From NCBI GenBank assembly GCA_963732775.1, contig CAVTAR010000003.1:372001-436000 (forward strand): a stretch of DNA of 64,000 nucleotides. The letters run 5' to 3'. The translations under genes and the position numbers were made by a program. Each line of letters starts with the position of its first letter. Positions within the stretch are counted from its first letter, which is position 1. The notes under the pieces are model-generated. The model did no database searches, was not told where the DNA came from, and saw nothing but the letters and a program-made list of their open reading frames with translations. Below, in pieces: positions 26,928 to 36,414 of this stretch. This DNA comes from CAVRQM01 sp963732775. GTDB lineage: Bacteria; Pseudomonadota; Alphaproteobacteria; Acetobacterales; Acetobacteraceae.

Positions 26928-27347
26928 TCAGGCGGGCTGGAAACGGGCGCGGGCGCCGCGCTCGATCGCCGCCGTCACCAGCTGGTCGAGCCGCAGCTCG
27001 GCCTGCACGAACGCCAGCATCCGCAGCGTGTCCTGCTCGCCCATCCGGTCCCAGGCCAGCACCTCGCAGGCCAGCGCATACGCGGTCTCGCGCAGCCGCG
27101 GCTCCAGCGCCTCGCGGATCAGCCCGCCGGCGTGCGCGAGGCCATCCTCCTCGTCGAGCAGGCCGACCGCCGCCTCGGTGGCCGAGTTGAGCCGGGCGGT
27201 GGAAAAGCCCTCGAACACCGGCAACGTCTGCACCAGGTTGGCCATGGCGCCGATCTCGCGGTCGGTGATCTCGCCGCTCGCCGCGGCGACCAGCACCATG
27301 GTGCAGACCAGGGCCTCCTGCGGGTCGAGCCCGGTGCGAGCCAGCAT
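26928..27347 (-). CDS. TerB-like (tellurite resistance TerB family) protein
   Basis: The 139-residue helical protein shows the TerB-like pattern EALVCTMVLVAAASGEITDREIGAM near the N-terminus, where acidic residues after the second helix commonly bind metal, and DRMGEQDTLRMLAFVQAELRLD at the C-terminus. TerB-fold proteins act in stress or membrane-associated defence complexes in other bacteria. No other ter genes are present, so a role in tellurite resistance should not be assumed. ATG 27347 gives MLARTGLDPQEAL. Confidence 0.75.
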   Translation of the reverse strand: MLARTGLDPQEALVCTMVLVAAASGEITDREIGAMANLVQTLPVFEGFSTARLNSATEAAVGLLDEEDGLAHAGGLIREALEPRLRETAYALACEVLAWDRMGEQDTLRMLAFVQAELRLDQLVTAAIERGARARFQPA

Positions 27348-27437
27348 TGTCGTATCCTCTCTCAACGGCGCCGCAGCGTCGGGCATCGCGGGCGCGCGAT
27401 CAAGCCGCGGGCGAATGATCTTTCCGTCACCAAGCGT

Positions 27438-28559
27438 TCAGCCGACCAGCCAGCGCCGGGGCTCCGGTGCCGTCCAGAGAGCTGGTCCGAACACCGACAG
27501 CTCGCCGGCCCGGTCGAGCGCGCGGCGGATGCGGTCGTGCACGATCCGGTCCTGCACCGTCAGCGCCCGCACCCGCGCCCGGTCCGCCGGCGTCAGCGCG
27601 TCGGGCGAGAGCAGCAGGCGCGAGGTGTTGGACCGCTTGTCCGAGACCACGCCCCAGCGTGCCTCGAGCCACTGCCGGTAGCAGTCGACGTGCGAGATCT
27701 CGGCGTCGCACAGCGCCAGCGTCGCGAACACGGAGTCCGCCGTGCCCTGCCCCAGCGCGCGGCACAGCCGGTCCGGCTCGGTCAGCGCCGGGTCGTGCAG
27801 CACCGCGCGGGCCAGCTCCACGAGCCGGTCCTCGGCGCTGTCCGGCGGCAGGGCGTCGAGCCCGAGCAGGCGCAGCCAGCCGCGGGTGTCGGGGCGACGC
27901 TGCTCGGGGTCGGCCAGCAGGCGCGTCACCACGTAGTTGGCGTGCGACACCGCCATCGCCTCGGGATCACGTATCACGGCGAACACGCTGTCGCCGAAGC
28001 GGTAGGGTGCCGTCTCGCCGCGCCACCACGAATTGTCCGCCGCCGGCTCGGCCAGGTCCGGGTGGCCGAGAAAGCGGTGCAGCGGCACGTGGCCACTGAC
28101 CACGATCGCCTCGGCGTCGCGCACCCGGGCCAGGAAGCCGCGCAGCCGCTCAAACAGCTCCGCCTCGGGGAACTGGTCCGGATCGCCGAGCCCAGCGGGG
28201 ATCAGGGCATACTGCCGCGCCAGCGTGGCCCGCAGATGGGTCCCGGCACTCTTCGGCACGTGCACATGCAGCAGCCGGCGCTTGGCTGGAAATGCATCGA
28301 GCAGCAGGCGCACGACGCGGCCCCGAAACGCCTCGGAGCGCAGCAGCCTGCGGGCGTGATCACGCGGTGCCGCGGCATCCGAGCCCAGTTCGACCTGGCT
28401 GTTTGGCGGCCGGCCGAGGATCGCGAACACCACCTGGCGCGGCGAGGCGCTGCCCCAGTCCACGCGCTCCAGCATGGCGTCAAGCCCTGCCGCACGATCG
28501 TAATGCACGACGGTGCGCAGGAAGAACTGCTTGGGGTTTTCCGGCGCGGGGGCGGGCAT
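27438..28559 (-). CDS. Sulfotransferase-family protein
   Basis: The 373-residue protein has a PAPS-binding-like P-loop LLHVHVPKSAGTHLRATLA near residues 96-114, and VFAVIRDPEAMAVSHANYV near residue 200, where R-DP is the second PAPS contact of sulfotransferases. KSAGT-H rather than KTAGT-S marks the group of bacterial sulfotransferase-like proteins linked to surface glycans. The acceptor is unknown. It follows mprF by 21 bases on the same strand, so it could modify an envelope component in the same programme. Confidence 0.8.
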   Translation of the reverse strand: MPAPAPENPKQFFLRTVVHYDRAAGLDAMLERVDWGSASPRQVVFAILGRPPNSQVELGSDAAAPRDHARRLLRSEAFRGRVVRLLLDAFPAKRRLLHVHVPKSAGTHLRATLARQYALIPAGLGDPDQFPEAELFERLRGFLARVRDAEAIVVSGHVPLHRFLGHPDLAEPAADNSWWRGETAPYRFGDSVFAVIRDPEAMAVSHANYVVTRLLADPEQRRPDTRGWLRLLGLDALPPDSAEDRLVELARAVLHDPALTEPDRLCRALGQGTADSVFATLALCDAEISHVDCYRQWLEARWGVVSDKRSNTSRLLLSPDALTPADRARVRALTVQDRIVHDRIRRALDRAGELSVFGPALWTAPEPRRWLVG

Positions 28560-28580
28560 GGGGCAGCCGGGCGGTACGTA

Positions 28581-30702
28581 TCAGGCCAATGCCGCTTCCC
28601 GGGTCGCGCCCGCCGCGGCCTCACCGTCGCGGGCCAGCTCCGGCAGCAGCGGCAGCAGCGCCGGCAGGTCGCGCTCGGCGGCGCACACCAGGTAGCGCTC
28701 GGGGCCCGGCCGCTCCGGTCGCGAACGCCCGCCCGGGACCGCGCCAGCCGGCATCCCGTCCGCGCCGAGCGGCAGCGCCGTCAGCCCGAGCCCTGCGTAG
28801 ACGTCGAGCAGCGACGGCCCGGCCCCCCAGATCGCCGGGGTGCGCCCTTCCTGGACCGCGAGGTCGCGCAGCCGCCAGATGGCGGAGATGCTGTCGAGTG
28901 CGGCACCGGCCGGGTCGCCGAGACCCAGCAGCACGCGCCCGGTGCGGCGGAAGGCGATGCCGGCGCGCTCGGCCTCGCCCCAGACGAAGCCGTCCGCGAA
29001 AACCGGCGGGACAGCGCCGAGCTGCGCATAGGTGCGCCGTGCCTGGGCGTCCCAGGCGAGCCAGCCGACCCGCCCAGGCCGCAGCAGCCGCCACAGCGCC
29101 CCGGCCGCCAGCGTCACCGCGAGTGCGACGGAGGCGCGCAGGGAATTCGGTGCGCCCGGCGAGGCGATCACCTCAAGGAAACTCTCGCCGCCCAGCCAGC
29201 GGACATGCCGCTCCACCACCGCAAGCGCCAGCACGCAGCCCATGAGGGTGAGCAGCGGCAGGCCGAGCGAGCCCTGCATGGAGCTCGTGAGCAGCCGGGC
29301 GTGGCGATAGAAGGCGCTGCGGTAGGGTGCCACCAGCAGCACGGAGAACAGCAGCACGCCACAGACCCAGAACGGACCCCCCTGGGCGGCGATGAAGGCG
29401 GCAGCGACCAGCAGCAGGGCCACCGTCATGGTCCAGGCAAGGTTCACCCGCTGCGACAGCGAGGCTGCCAGCACCAGCAGGGCGGCGCCGATCAGCGAGG
29501 GCACGAACTCGCCTGCCTGCGAGGCGACGCGGCCGAAATCGGGGTCGATCCAGGAGAAATCGGGCCGCCCCTCCAGGATGCCGAGCGCCAGCAGCAACAC
29601 GCCACACAGCGCGACGGCGCCGGTGCCCGCGGCCACCGCGAAGTCGGGCTCGCCCCAGCTGCCGGGTATGCGGCCGCGTGCGGTGGGGGCCTGCGCCGGC
29701 TCGGCACTCGCCCCGGCGCGCCGCGACGGCGCGCGCGCGAGCAGGCCGCGGCTGCTCATCAGGATCTCGTTGCCGGCGAACAGGCTGCCAGCCAGGAACA
29801 GCGGGATGATGTAGTAGTAGAGCCGGAACACCAGGATTGCGCCGATGATGGTGGGCGCCGGCAGATAGGGCGACAATCCAAACAGCAAGGCGCCGTCGAA
29901 CACGCCGAGGCCGCCGGGCAGCGACGCCACGAGACCGGCCGTGTAGCTGGTCAGATAGACGGCCAGGAACCGCGTGTAGGTGAGCCCGTGGGCCGGCGGG
30001 CAGCAGCGTGTAGACGATGCACGCGGTGATCGCGACGTCGACGGTGGCCAGCAGCACCTGGGCGATCGCCATGCGCCAGTGCGGCAATTGCAGCACCCGC
30101 CCGAACAGCCGCAGGTCGGGCGTGATGCTGGCGACCGAGACATACCCGCCGACCACCGACCACAGGGCCGACGCCGATCATTCCCAGCGCCCAGCGCGGC
30201 AGGTGGGCGCCGAAATACGGCACGGCGAGCGGCTCGCCCAGCAGGATGGCGCCGGCCAGCACCATCGCACCAAGCCCGAAGGTTAGGCTGCAGAAGGCGA
30301 TGACTTTGCCGATCTCCGACGGCGCTCAGGCCCCAGTGCGAATACAGCCGGTAGCGCACCGCCGCGCCCGAGACGGCGGCGAAGCCGAGATTGTGGGCCA
30401 GGGCGTAGGAGCAGAACGAGGCGAAAGCCGGCGCGCTGGTAGCGAGACCCGGTGGCCGGCGTAGATGGTGCCGAGCCGGTCGTAGAAAGTCAGGACGCCA
30501 TACGCGAGCGCCGCGAGCGCGAATGAGACCAGGGAGCGCTGCGTGCGGGATCGCCCCTAGAGCATGCTTGATGTCGCCGATGCGCAGCGAACGGAACTCC
30601 CGCTGCACGACGTAGATGGCGCCGATCAGCAGCAGCACGCCGAGCACGGCCGGCGGCGTGGCGGAGCGCGCGTTGCACGGGTGCCGGGATGGCCAGGTGC
30701 AC
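28581..30702 (-). pseudogene. mprF: MprF-like lysylphosphatidylglycerol flippase/synthase, several frame breaks and shortened C-terminus
   Basis: MprF makes lysyl-phosphatidylglycerol from Lys-tRNA and flips it across the inner membrane. Reading six frame segments together gives an N-terminal flippase (VLGVLLLIGAIYVVQREF, SYALAHNLGFAAVSGAAVRY, TSYTAGLVASLPGGLGVFDG), then more membrane segments. The cytoplasmic DUF2156-like synthase starts at GWLAWDAQARRTYAQLGAV and contains LLGLGDPAG. Frame changes lie near 30650, 30555, 30445, 30322, 30175 and 30000, several fitting one extra G. After the first ~90 residues of the transferase domain the protein ends (GATREAALA), some 200 residues shorter than usual. 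GTG 30702 lies two bases after the lysyl-tRNA synthetase stop, a meaningful pairing. Whether the frame breaks are real cannot be judged here. Confidence 0.8.
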
Positions 30703-30704
30703 GG

Positions 30705-32321
30705 TCAGGCCGCCGCGGCCGTCGCCGCCTCACGCGCGAGGGAGCCACGCTCCATGGCCTGCTCGATCAGGCGCACCGTCTCGGCAATGCCGTAGAGCGC
30801 CGCGAACTGGCCGAAGCGCGGGCCTTCGGACTGGCCCAACAATACCTGATACAGGCACGAGAACCAGGCCCGCAGCTCTGCGAAGGGGTGGCGCTTGCCG
30901 ACCTCATAGACCACGGTCTGGATGTCCTCGGCGGGCGTGTCATTCGCGAGCGGGCGGAGCGACGCGGCGAGGTCGGCGAGTGCGGCGCGCTCGACGGGGT
31001 CGGGGTCGCGATAGCGCTTCGTCGGGAGCACGAAGTCTTGGTAGTAGGCGATCGCGTGCTCCACCAGCCCGGCCAGGAACGGCGCGTGCTCCGGCGTGGC
31101 CCCGGGGGCGTAGCGGCGGAGATAGCCCCACAGCACGTCCGGCGTCCGCGCGCCGACCACGCTGGCGAGGTTCAGCAGCATGCCGAAGCCGACCGGGCTC
31201 GGCGCCAAGCCTGGCAGGTCGCCGCCGTGGATGTGCCACGCTGGGTTTGCCATCCGTTCCGGCGGCTGCTGGATCAGCGCCTTCTCGACGTTGCCGATGT
31301 ACTCGTCCACGGCGCGGGGGATCACGTCGAAGAACAGCCGCTTCGCCCGCGTCGGCTGATTGTACATGAATTGCGCCAGGCTCTCGGGCGGCGCGTAGCG
31401 CAGCCACTCGTCGACCGACAGCCCGTTGCCGCGGCTCTTGCTGATCTTCTGCGCGTGCTCGTCCAGGAACAGCTCGTAGGTGAGGGTCTCCGGCGGGGCG
31501 CCCCCCAGGATGCGGCAGATCCTCGACGACAGCTTCACGCTGTCGATCAGGTCCTTGCCGGACATCTCGTAGTCGACGCCGAGCGCCTGCCAGCGCATCG
31601 CCCAGTCCGCCTTCCATTGCAGCTTCGCCGCGCCGCCGGTGACCGGCGTCTCAAACCCGATGCCATCGGCCGGATCGCGCCAGAAGACGGTGCCGGCGGC
31701 CGGGTCGGTGCGCTCGATCCGCACCTGCATCACCACGCCGGTGCGCGGGTGCAGCGGCAGGAACGGCGAGTAGGTGGCGGCCCGCTCCGCACCCAGCGTG
31801 GGCAGCACGGCGGCGACCACCTCGTCGTGGCGCTCCAGCACGCGCAACAGGGCGGCGTCGAAGCGGCCGCTCGCGTAGTAGTCGCTGGACGAGGCGAATT
31901 CGTAGTCGAAGCCGAACTTGTCCAGGAACGCACGCAGACGGGCGTTGTTATGGGCGCCGAAGCTCGGGTGGGTGCCGAACGGGTCCGGCACCCGGGTCAG
32001 TGGCTGGCCGAGATAGCCACGCAGGAGGTCCTGGTTGGGAACGTTGTCCGGCACCTTGCGGAGCCCGTCCAGGTCGTCGCTGAAGGCCAGCAGGCGCGAC
32101 GGCAGGCCGGTCAGCACCGTGAAGGCATGGCGCACCCAGCTGGTGCGGGCCACCTCGCCGAAGGTGCCGATGTGCGGCAGTCCGGAGGGGCCGTACCCGG
32201 TCTCGAACAGGGCATGGTCCATGCCGCTCGCGGCGAGGCGCTGGGCGACGCGGCGCGCCTCCTCGAACGGCCACGCCTTCGGCAGCACGTCGAGCGCACC
32301 TTGCTGGTTGTTTGAGGACAT
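30705..32321 (-). CDS. lysK: Class I lysyl-tRNA synthetase
   Basis: This 538-residue enzyme is the archaeal-type class I LysRS found in many alphaproteobacteria in place of the class II form. The class I HIGH signature is GPSGLPHIGTFGEVAR and the KMSKS-like loop is QKISKSRGNGLS. A zinc ribbon is not obvious. The C-terminal helical anticodon-binding domain ends the protein. It supplies Lys-tRNA both to ribosomes and, by position, to the MprF-like enzyme encoded two bases downstream. The start MSSNNQQGALDVLPKAWPFEEA fits the family. It is divergent from the helicase gene with 64 bases between. Confidence 0.95.
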   Translation of the reverse strand: MSSNNQQGALDVLPKAWPFEEARRVAQRLAASGMDHALFETGYGPSGLPHIGTFGEVARTSWVRHAFTVLTGLPSRLLAFSDDLDGLRKVPDNVPNQDLLRGYLGQPLTRVPDPFGTHPSFGAHNNARLRAFLDKFGFDYEFASSSDYYASGRFDAALLRVLERHDEVVAAVLPTLGAERAATYSPFLPLHPRTGVVMQVRIERTDPAAGTVFWRDPADGIGFETPVTGGAAKLQWKADWAMRWQALGVDYEMSGKDLIDSVKLSSRICRILGGAPPETLTYELFLDEHAQKISKSRGNGLSVDEWLRYAPPESLAQFMYNQPTRAKRLFFDVIPRAVDEYIGNVEKALIQQPPERMANPAWHIHGGDLPGLAPSPVGFGMLLNLASVVGARTPDVLWGYLRRYAPGATPEHAPFLAGLVEHAIAYYQDFVLPTKRYRDPDPVERAALADLAASLRPLANDTPAEDIQTVVYEVGKRHPFAELRAWFSCLYQVLLGQSEGPRFGQFAALYGIAETVRLIEQAMERGSLAREAATAAAA

Positions 32322-32385
32322 CTCGGCGGCAAACTATGGTCGAGGGGTCGCTTGGTCAATCGGCCGGGCGGCTTATAGTCCGGTC

Positions 32386-35193
32386 GTGCCGTTCCTGCCC
32401 GACAAGCTGCTGCTGCCGCGCGCGCCCGTCGTGGCGGCCGGGCATGGACGGGCCGTGCTGCTGACCGAGGACGGCGAGCTGATCGACGACACCGCCGAGC
32501 GGATCGGCCGGGCACTCCGCGACCTGCCGCCGCCGCTGTTGCTGCACGCGCCCGGCACGCTGCGGCGGCTGCAGCAGCCCGGCTTGGCCGCCTACGACTT
32601 GCTGGAGCTATTCCTGTTCGTTTACCCCGCCCGCCCGGCGGCGCCCACGGCGCGCGGGCTGGCACTGGCGCTCGACCTCGCGCCGCCGAAGGCCGCGGGC
32701 CGCGACCTCGCCGCCGAGGCCGCCAGTCTGCCGCTGCTGGCGCGCGCGATGCTGGGCCGGCTGGCCGCCGGCGCGCGCACCAGCGCGAACCGGGACGTTG
32801 CCGGACTCGTCGCGCGGATGGGCCAGGCGGACTGGAGCTGGGCGCGCGTGGTGCTGGCGGCGCTCGCCGACCCGGCGGCGCAGCCGCGGACCGAGATGCT
32901 GAAGATCTGGCGACAGCTGCCCGAATGGGAGGAGACCGCACCCGCGCCGCCGCCGCTGGCCCACCCGGTGGGCGGCGGCGAGGCCAGGGGCCGGCTGGCC
33001 GCGATGCTCGGCCCGCACGCCGAGCAGCGGCCCGGACAGTCCGACTACGCCGCCGCCGCCGCCGCCGCCTTCAGCCCGCGCGAGCGGCGCGGCGAGCCGG
33101 CGGTGGTGCTCGCCGAGGCCGGCACCGGCACCGGCAAGACGCTGGGCTACATCGCACCGGCGAGCCTGTGGGCCGAGCGCAACGCTGCGCCGGTCTGGGT
33201 CTCCACCTATACAAGGCACCTCCAGCGGCAGATTGAGGCGGAACTGGGGCGCCTCTATCCCGACCCCGCGACGCGGCGGCGTCACGTCGTGCTGCGCAAG
33301 GGCCGCGAGAACTACTTGTGCCTGCTCAACTACGAGGACGCGGTCTCGGCGGCCGCGACCGGCATGGCGCCCGCGGCGGTGGTGGCGCTCGGACTGATGG
33401 CGCGGTGGGCGATGGCCACCGCCGACGGCGACCTGGCCGGGGGCGACCTGCCGGGCTGGTTCGCCGACCTGTTCGGTGGCGGCCTGCTCGCCGGCGTGGC
33501 CGACCGGCGCGGCGAGTGCATCCACGCCGCCTGCCCGCACTGGCGGCGCTGCTTCGTCGAGCACACGATCCGCCGCGCCCGCTCCGCCGACCTGGTGGTG
33601 GCCAACCACGCCCTGGTCATGGGCCAGGCCGCCTGGGGCGGCATCGACGACGCCTCGGTGCCCACCCGCTATGTGCTCGACGAGGGCCATCACCTGTTCG
33701 ACGCCGCCGATGGCGCGTTCGCGGCGGAGTTCTCGGGCTTCGAGGCGGCCGAGCTGCGGCGCTGGCTGCTCGGCGCCGAGGGCACGCGCTCCCGGGCGCG
33801 GGGCTTGCAACAGCGGATCGAGGATCTGGTGGCCGGGCACTCCGACCTGCTGACGCCGCTGGAGGCTGTCCTGCTGGCCGCCCGCGCCCTGCCCGCCGCC
33901 GGCTGGCAGCTCCGGCTCGCGCACGAGGCGCCCGACATTGCCGGCAGCGAGCCGGGCCGCGCCAATCCGAGCGAGGCGATGCTGCGGGCGCTGCGACGAC
34001 AGGTGCTGGCCCGCATCGAGGGCGCGCGCGATCCCGCGCCCGGCACGCACGAGTGCGACCTCCATCCCGTGCCAGCCGAGCTGCCGGCGCTGGCCGCAGC
34101 ACTGTCGCGCGCGCTCGGGCGGGTGCGGGCCCCGCTCGCGACGCTGCGCGACCGGCTCGCCGCGCGGGCCGAGGACGAGGCGGCAGACCTCGACGGTGCG
34201 ACGAAACTGCGCATCGAGGCGGTGTGCCGCAGCCTGCGCCGCCGGGCGCTCGACCGGCTGCAGGCCTGGGCGGCGATGCTGGAGGCGGTTCAGGCCACGG
34301 CGCCGGAGCCGGAGGAGCGCCCCGAACACGTGCATTTCCTGCGCCTCGACCGGAGCGACGGTGCGGATCGAGACGTCGCGTTGCTGCGGCACTGGCTCGA
34401 CCCCACCGTACCCTTCGCCGCCACCTTGCTGCGGCCGGCGCACGGCGTGCTCGTCACCTCGGCGACGCTGCGCGACGTGAGCGAGGCCGACCCGCAGCGG
34501 GGGTGGCAGGTGGCCGAGGCACGCGTCGGCGCGGCCCACCTCGCAGCACCAGCGATCCGGGTGGAGGTCGCCAGCCCGTTCGATTACGCGGCGCAGACCC
34601 AGGCCTTCGTCGTCACCGACGTGGTGGCCGGCGATACAAATTCGTTGGCGGCGGCGTATCGTGTCCTGTTCGAAGCGTCCGGCGGCGGTGGGCTAGGAAT
34701 ATTCACGGCCATTTCGCGTCTGCGCGCCGTCCACGGGCGTATCGCGGGGGCCATGGAACAAGCCGGCATCCCGCTGCTCGCCCAGCACGTCGACGCGATG
34801 GGCAACGCCACCCTGGTCGACGTGTTCCGCGTCGAGCAGGAGAGCTGCCTGCTGGGCACCGACGCCATGCGCGACGGCGTCGACGTGCCCGGGCGCGCGC
34901 TGCGGCTCGTGGTGTTCGAGCGGGTGCCGTGGCCGCGGCCGGACGTGCTGCACCGGGCGCGCCGGACGCACCTGTCGGGCGGCGACCCGAAGGGCTACGA
35001 CGATCGTGTCGCGCGGCATCGGTTGCGCCAGGGGTTTGGCCGACTGATTCGTACTGGAACCGACCGCGGCGCGTTCGTGCTGCTGGACAGACAGACCCCG
35101 AGCCGGCTGCTGAGCGCCTTCCCGCGCGGCGTGGAGGTGAGCCGGGTAGGCCTCGCCGAGGCGGCGCAGCGCATCCGATCCTTCCTTGGATAG
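32386..35193 (+). CDS. DinG/XPD-family ATP-dependent DNA helicase
   Basis: This ~935-residue superfamily 2 helicase has Walker A EAGTGTGKTLGY, a DEAH-type box DEGHHLFD, motif III-like LVTSATLRD, and motif VI RLRQGFGRLIR. Four cysteines in NYLCLLNYED and GECIHAACPHWRRC fit the 4Fe-4S cluster of XPD/DinG helicases. The first ~220 residues (LPDKLLLPRAPVVAAGHGRA) form an extra N-terminal domain common in alphaproteobacterial members. The likely role is unwinding R-loops or damaged DNA with 5'-3' polarity. The start is inferred: GTG 32386 begins the family-like sequence, and no ATG is nearby. Its stop overlaps the next gene. Confidence 0.88.
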   Translation: MPFLPDKLLLPRAPVVAAGHGRAVLLTEDGELIDDTAERIGRALRDLPPPLLLHAPGTLRRLQQPGLAAYDLLELFLFVYPARPAAPTARGLALALDLAPPKAAGRDLAAEAASLPLLARAMLGRLAAGARTSANRDVAGLVARMGQADWSWARVVLAALADPAAQPRTEMLKIWRQLPEWEETAPAPPPLAHPVGGGEARGRLAAMLGPHAEQRPGQSDYAAAAAAAFSPRERRGEPAVVLAEAGTGTGKTLGYIAPASLWAERNAAPVWVSTYTRHLQRQIEAELGRLYPDPATRRRHVVLRKGRENYLCLLNYEDAVSAAATGMAPAAVVALGLMARWAMATADGDLAGGDLPGWFADLFGGGLLAGVADRRGECIHAACPHWRRCFVEHTIRRARSADLVVANHALVMGQAAWGGIDDASVPTRYVLDEGHHLFDAADGAFAAEFSGFEAAELRRWLLGAEGTRSRARGLQQRIEDLVAGHSDLLTPLEAVLLAARALPAAGWQLRLAHEAPDIAGSEPGRANPSEAMLRALRRQVLARIEGARDPAPGTHECDLHPVPAELPALAAALSRALGRVRAPLATLRDRLAARAEDEAADLDGATKLRIEAVCRSLRRRALDRLQAWAAMLEAVQATAPEPEERPEHVHFLRLDRSDGADRDVALLRHWLDPTVPFAATLLRPAHGVLVTSATLRDVSEADPQRGWQVAEARVGAAHLAAPAIRVEVASPFDYAAQTQAFVVTDVVAGDTNSLAAAYRVLFEASGGGGLGIFTAISRLRAVHGRIAGAMEQAGIPLLAQHVDAMGNATLVDVFRVEQESCLLGTDAMRDGVDVPGRALRLVVFERVPWPRPDVLHRARRTHLSGGDPKGYDDRVARHRLRQGFGRLIRTGTDRGAFVLLDRQTPSRLLSAFPRGVEVSRVGLAEAAQRIRSFLG

Positions 35194-36388
35194 GTCCCCG
35201 GACCGGTCCCGCCCGCTCATCCCGACTGGCGGCCTCGGTTTCACGGTCCTGCTCGGCGCGCTGGCAGCATTGCCGCCGCTGGCAATCGACATGAGCCTGC
35301 CGGCGCTGAACGACCTGCAGCAGGACCTGCCGACAACGGCCTCGGGCGCGGCGCTGACGCTCAGCCTGTTCCTCGCCGGCTTCGCGGTGTCGCAACTGGT
35401 GCTGGGGCCGCTGTCGGACGCGTTCGGCCGGCGGCCGGTCCTGCTGGGCGGCTTGGCGCTCTTCACGGCTGGCGGGCTCGGCTGCGCCGCTGCCCATTCC
35501 ATCCACTCCCTGCTGGCCTGGCGGCTGGTGCAGGGCTGTGGGGCCGCGACCGGCTCGGTGATGGCTTTCGCGACCGTGCGCGACCTGTTTGAGGGCAACG
35601 AGGCGCGGCGGAAATTGTCCTATGTCGCCACCGTGCTGCCACTGGCCCCAATGGTCGCGCCGACGCTGGGCAGCCTCGTGATGCTGGTGTGGGACTGGCC
35701 GGCGATCTACGCGCTGCTGGCGGCGGCCGGGCTCGCGTTGCTGCTCGTGATCGAACTGTGTACCACGGAGACGCACCAGCCGGCGGAAGTGCACCAGCCG
35801 GTGCTGGCGGCCTATTGGCGCGTGTTGAGCCACCGCCGGGTGGCCGGGTTCGCGGCCGCCAATGCGCTGAGCTTTGCGATGCTATTCGCCTGGGTCTCGG
35901 GCTCGCCCCTTGTCCTGATTGCCGACGGCGGGGTGAACGAGTTTGGCTACGCGGCCCTGTTCGCCTGCACTTCGGGCGGGCTGCTGGTCGGTGCCTGGCT
36001 GAACGGTCGGCTCGCGGCTTCGCAGGTGCGGCTGTGGCCGTCGCTCGGCCTCGGACTCGCTGGCGCAGTGGGGGCGTCCCTGGCCAGCCTCGGACTGCTG
36101 CTGGCGGCGCGGGTGAACCCCGCGACGTTGGTGCCAGCGATGGTGCTGATGATGGTGTGCCGTGGACTCGCGGTGCCCAACATGACCCACGCGGCGCTGG
36201 AGCCGCTGCCCGAGATGGCCGGCGTCGTCTCCGCCGTGCTCGGCTTTGCACAAATGGCTGCGGGCGCTGCAGTCAGCGCTCTCGTGGCCGCGTTTTACCC
36301 GCATCTGGGTGCCGTCTCGGTGCCGCTGGCCATGGTGGCCTGTGCCGCCGGCGCGCTGGCGGTGGGCAGGTGGGCCCACGCCGGCTAG
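35186..36388 (+). CDS. Bcr/CflA-family multidrug MFS exporter
   Basis: The 400-residue protein has twelve predicted membrane segments. The Bcr/CflA signature is clear: PPLAIDMSLPALNDLQ in segment 1, LVLGPLSDAFGRRPVLLGGL in loop 2-3, and LAWRLVQGCGAATGSVMAFATVRDLF in segment 4-5. Such proteins extrude drugs such as bicyclomycin and chloramphenicol by proton antiport. The real substrate here is unknown. The start is a TTG at 35186 that overlaps the helicase stop by 8 bases. No better upstream choice exists in frame. Confidence 0.88.
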   Translation: MDRSPDRSRPLIPTGGLGFTVLLGALAALPPLAIDMSLPALNDLQQDLPTTASGAALTLSLFLAGFAVSQLVLGPLSDAFGRRPVLLGGLALFTAGGLGCAAAHSIHSLLAWRLVQGCGAATGSVMAFATVRDLFEGNEARRKLSYVATVLPLAPMVAPTLGSLVMLVWDWPAIYALLAAAGLALLLVIELCTTETHQPAEVHQPVLAAYWRVLSHRRVAGFAAANALSFAMLFAWVSGSPLVLIADGGVNEFGYAALFACTSGGLLVGAWLNGRLAASQVRLWPSLGLGLAGAVGASLASLGLLLAARVNPATLVPAMVLMMVCRGLAVPNMTHAALEPLPEMAGVVSAVLGFAQMAAGAAVSALVAAFYPHLGAVSVPLAMVACAAGALAVGRWAHAG

Positions 36389-36414
36389 AGTGGCGCTGGG
36401 CACGGGGGACACGC

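Noticed and set aside
27345..27347. A tellurite-resistance operon suggested by the TerB-like gene
   Set aside because: No terC, terD, terZ or related genes lie nearby; one TerB-fold protein does not support that phenotype.
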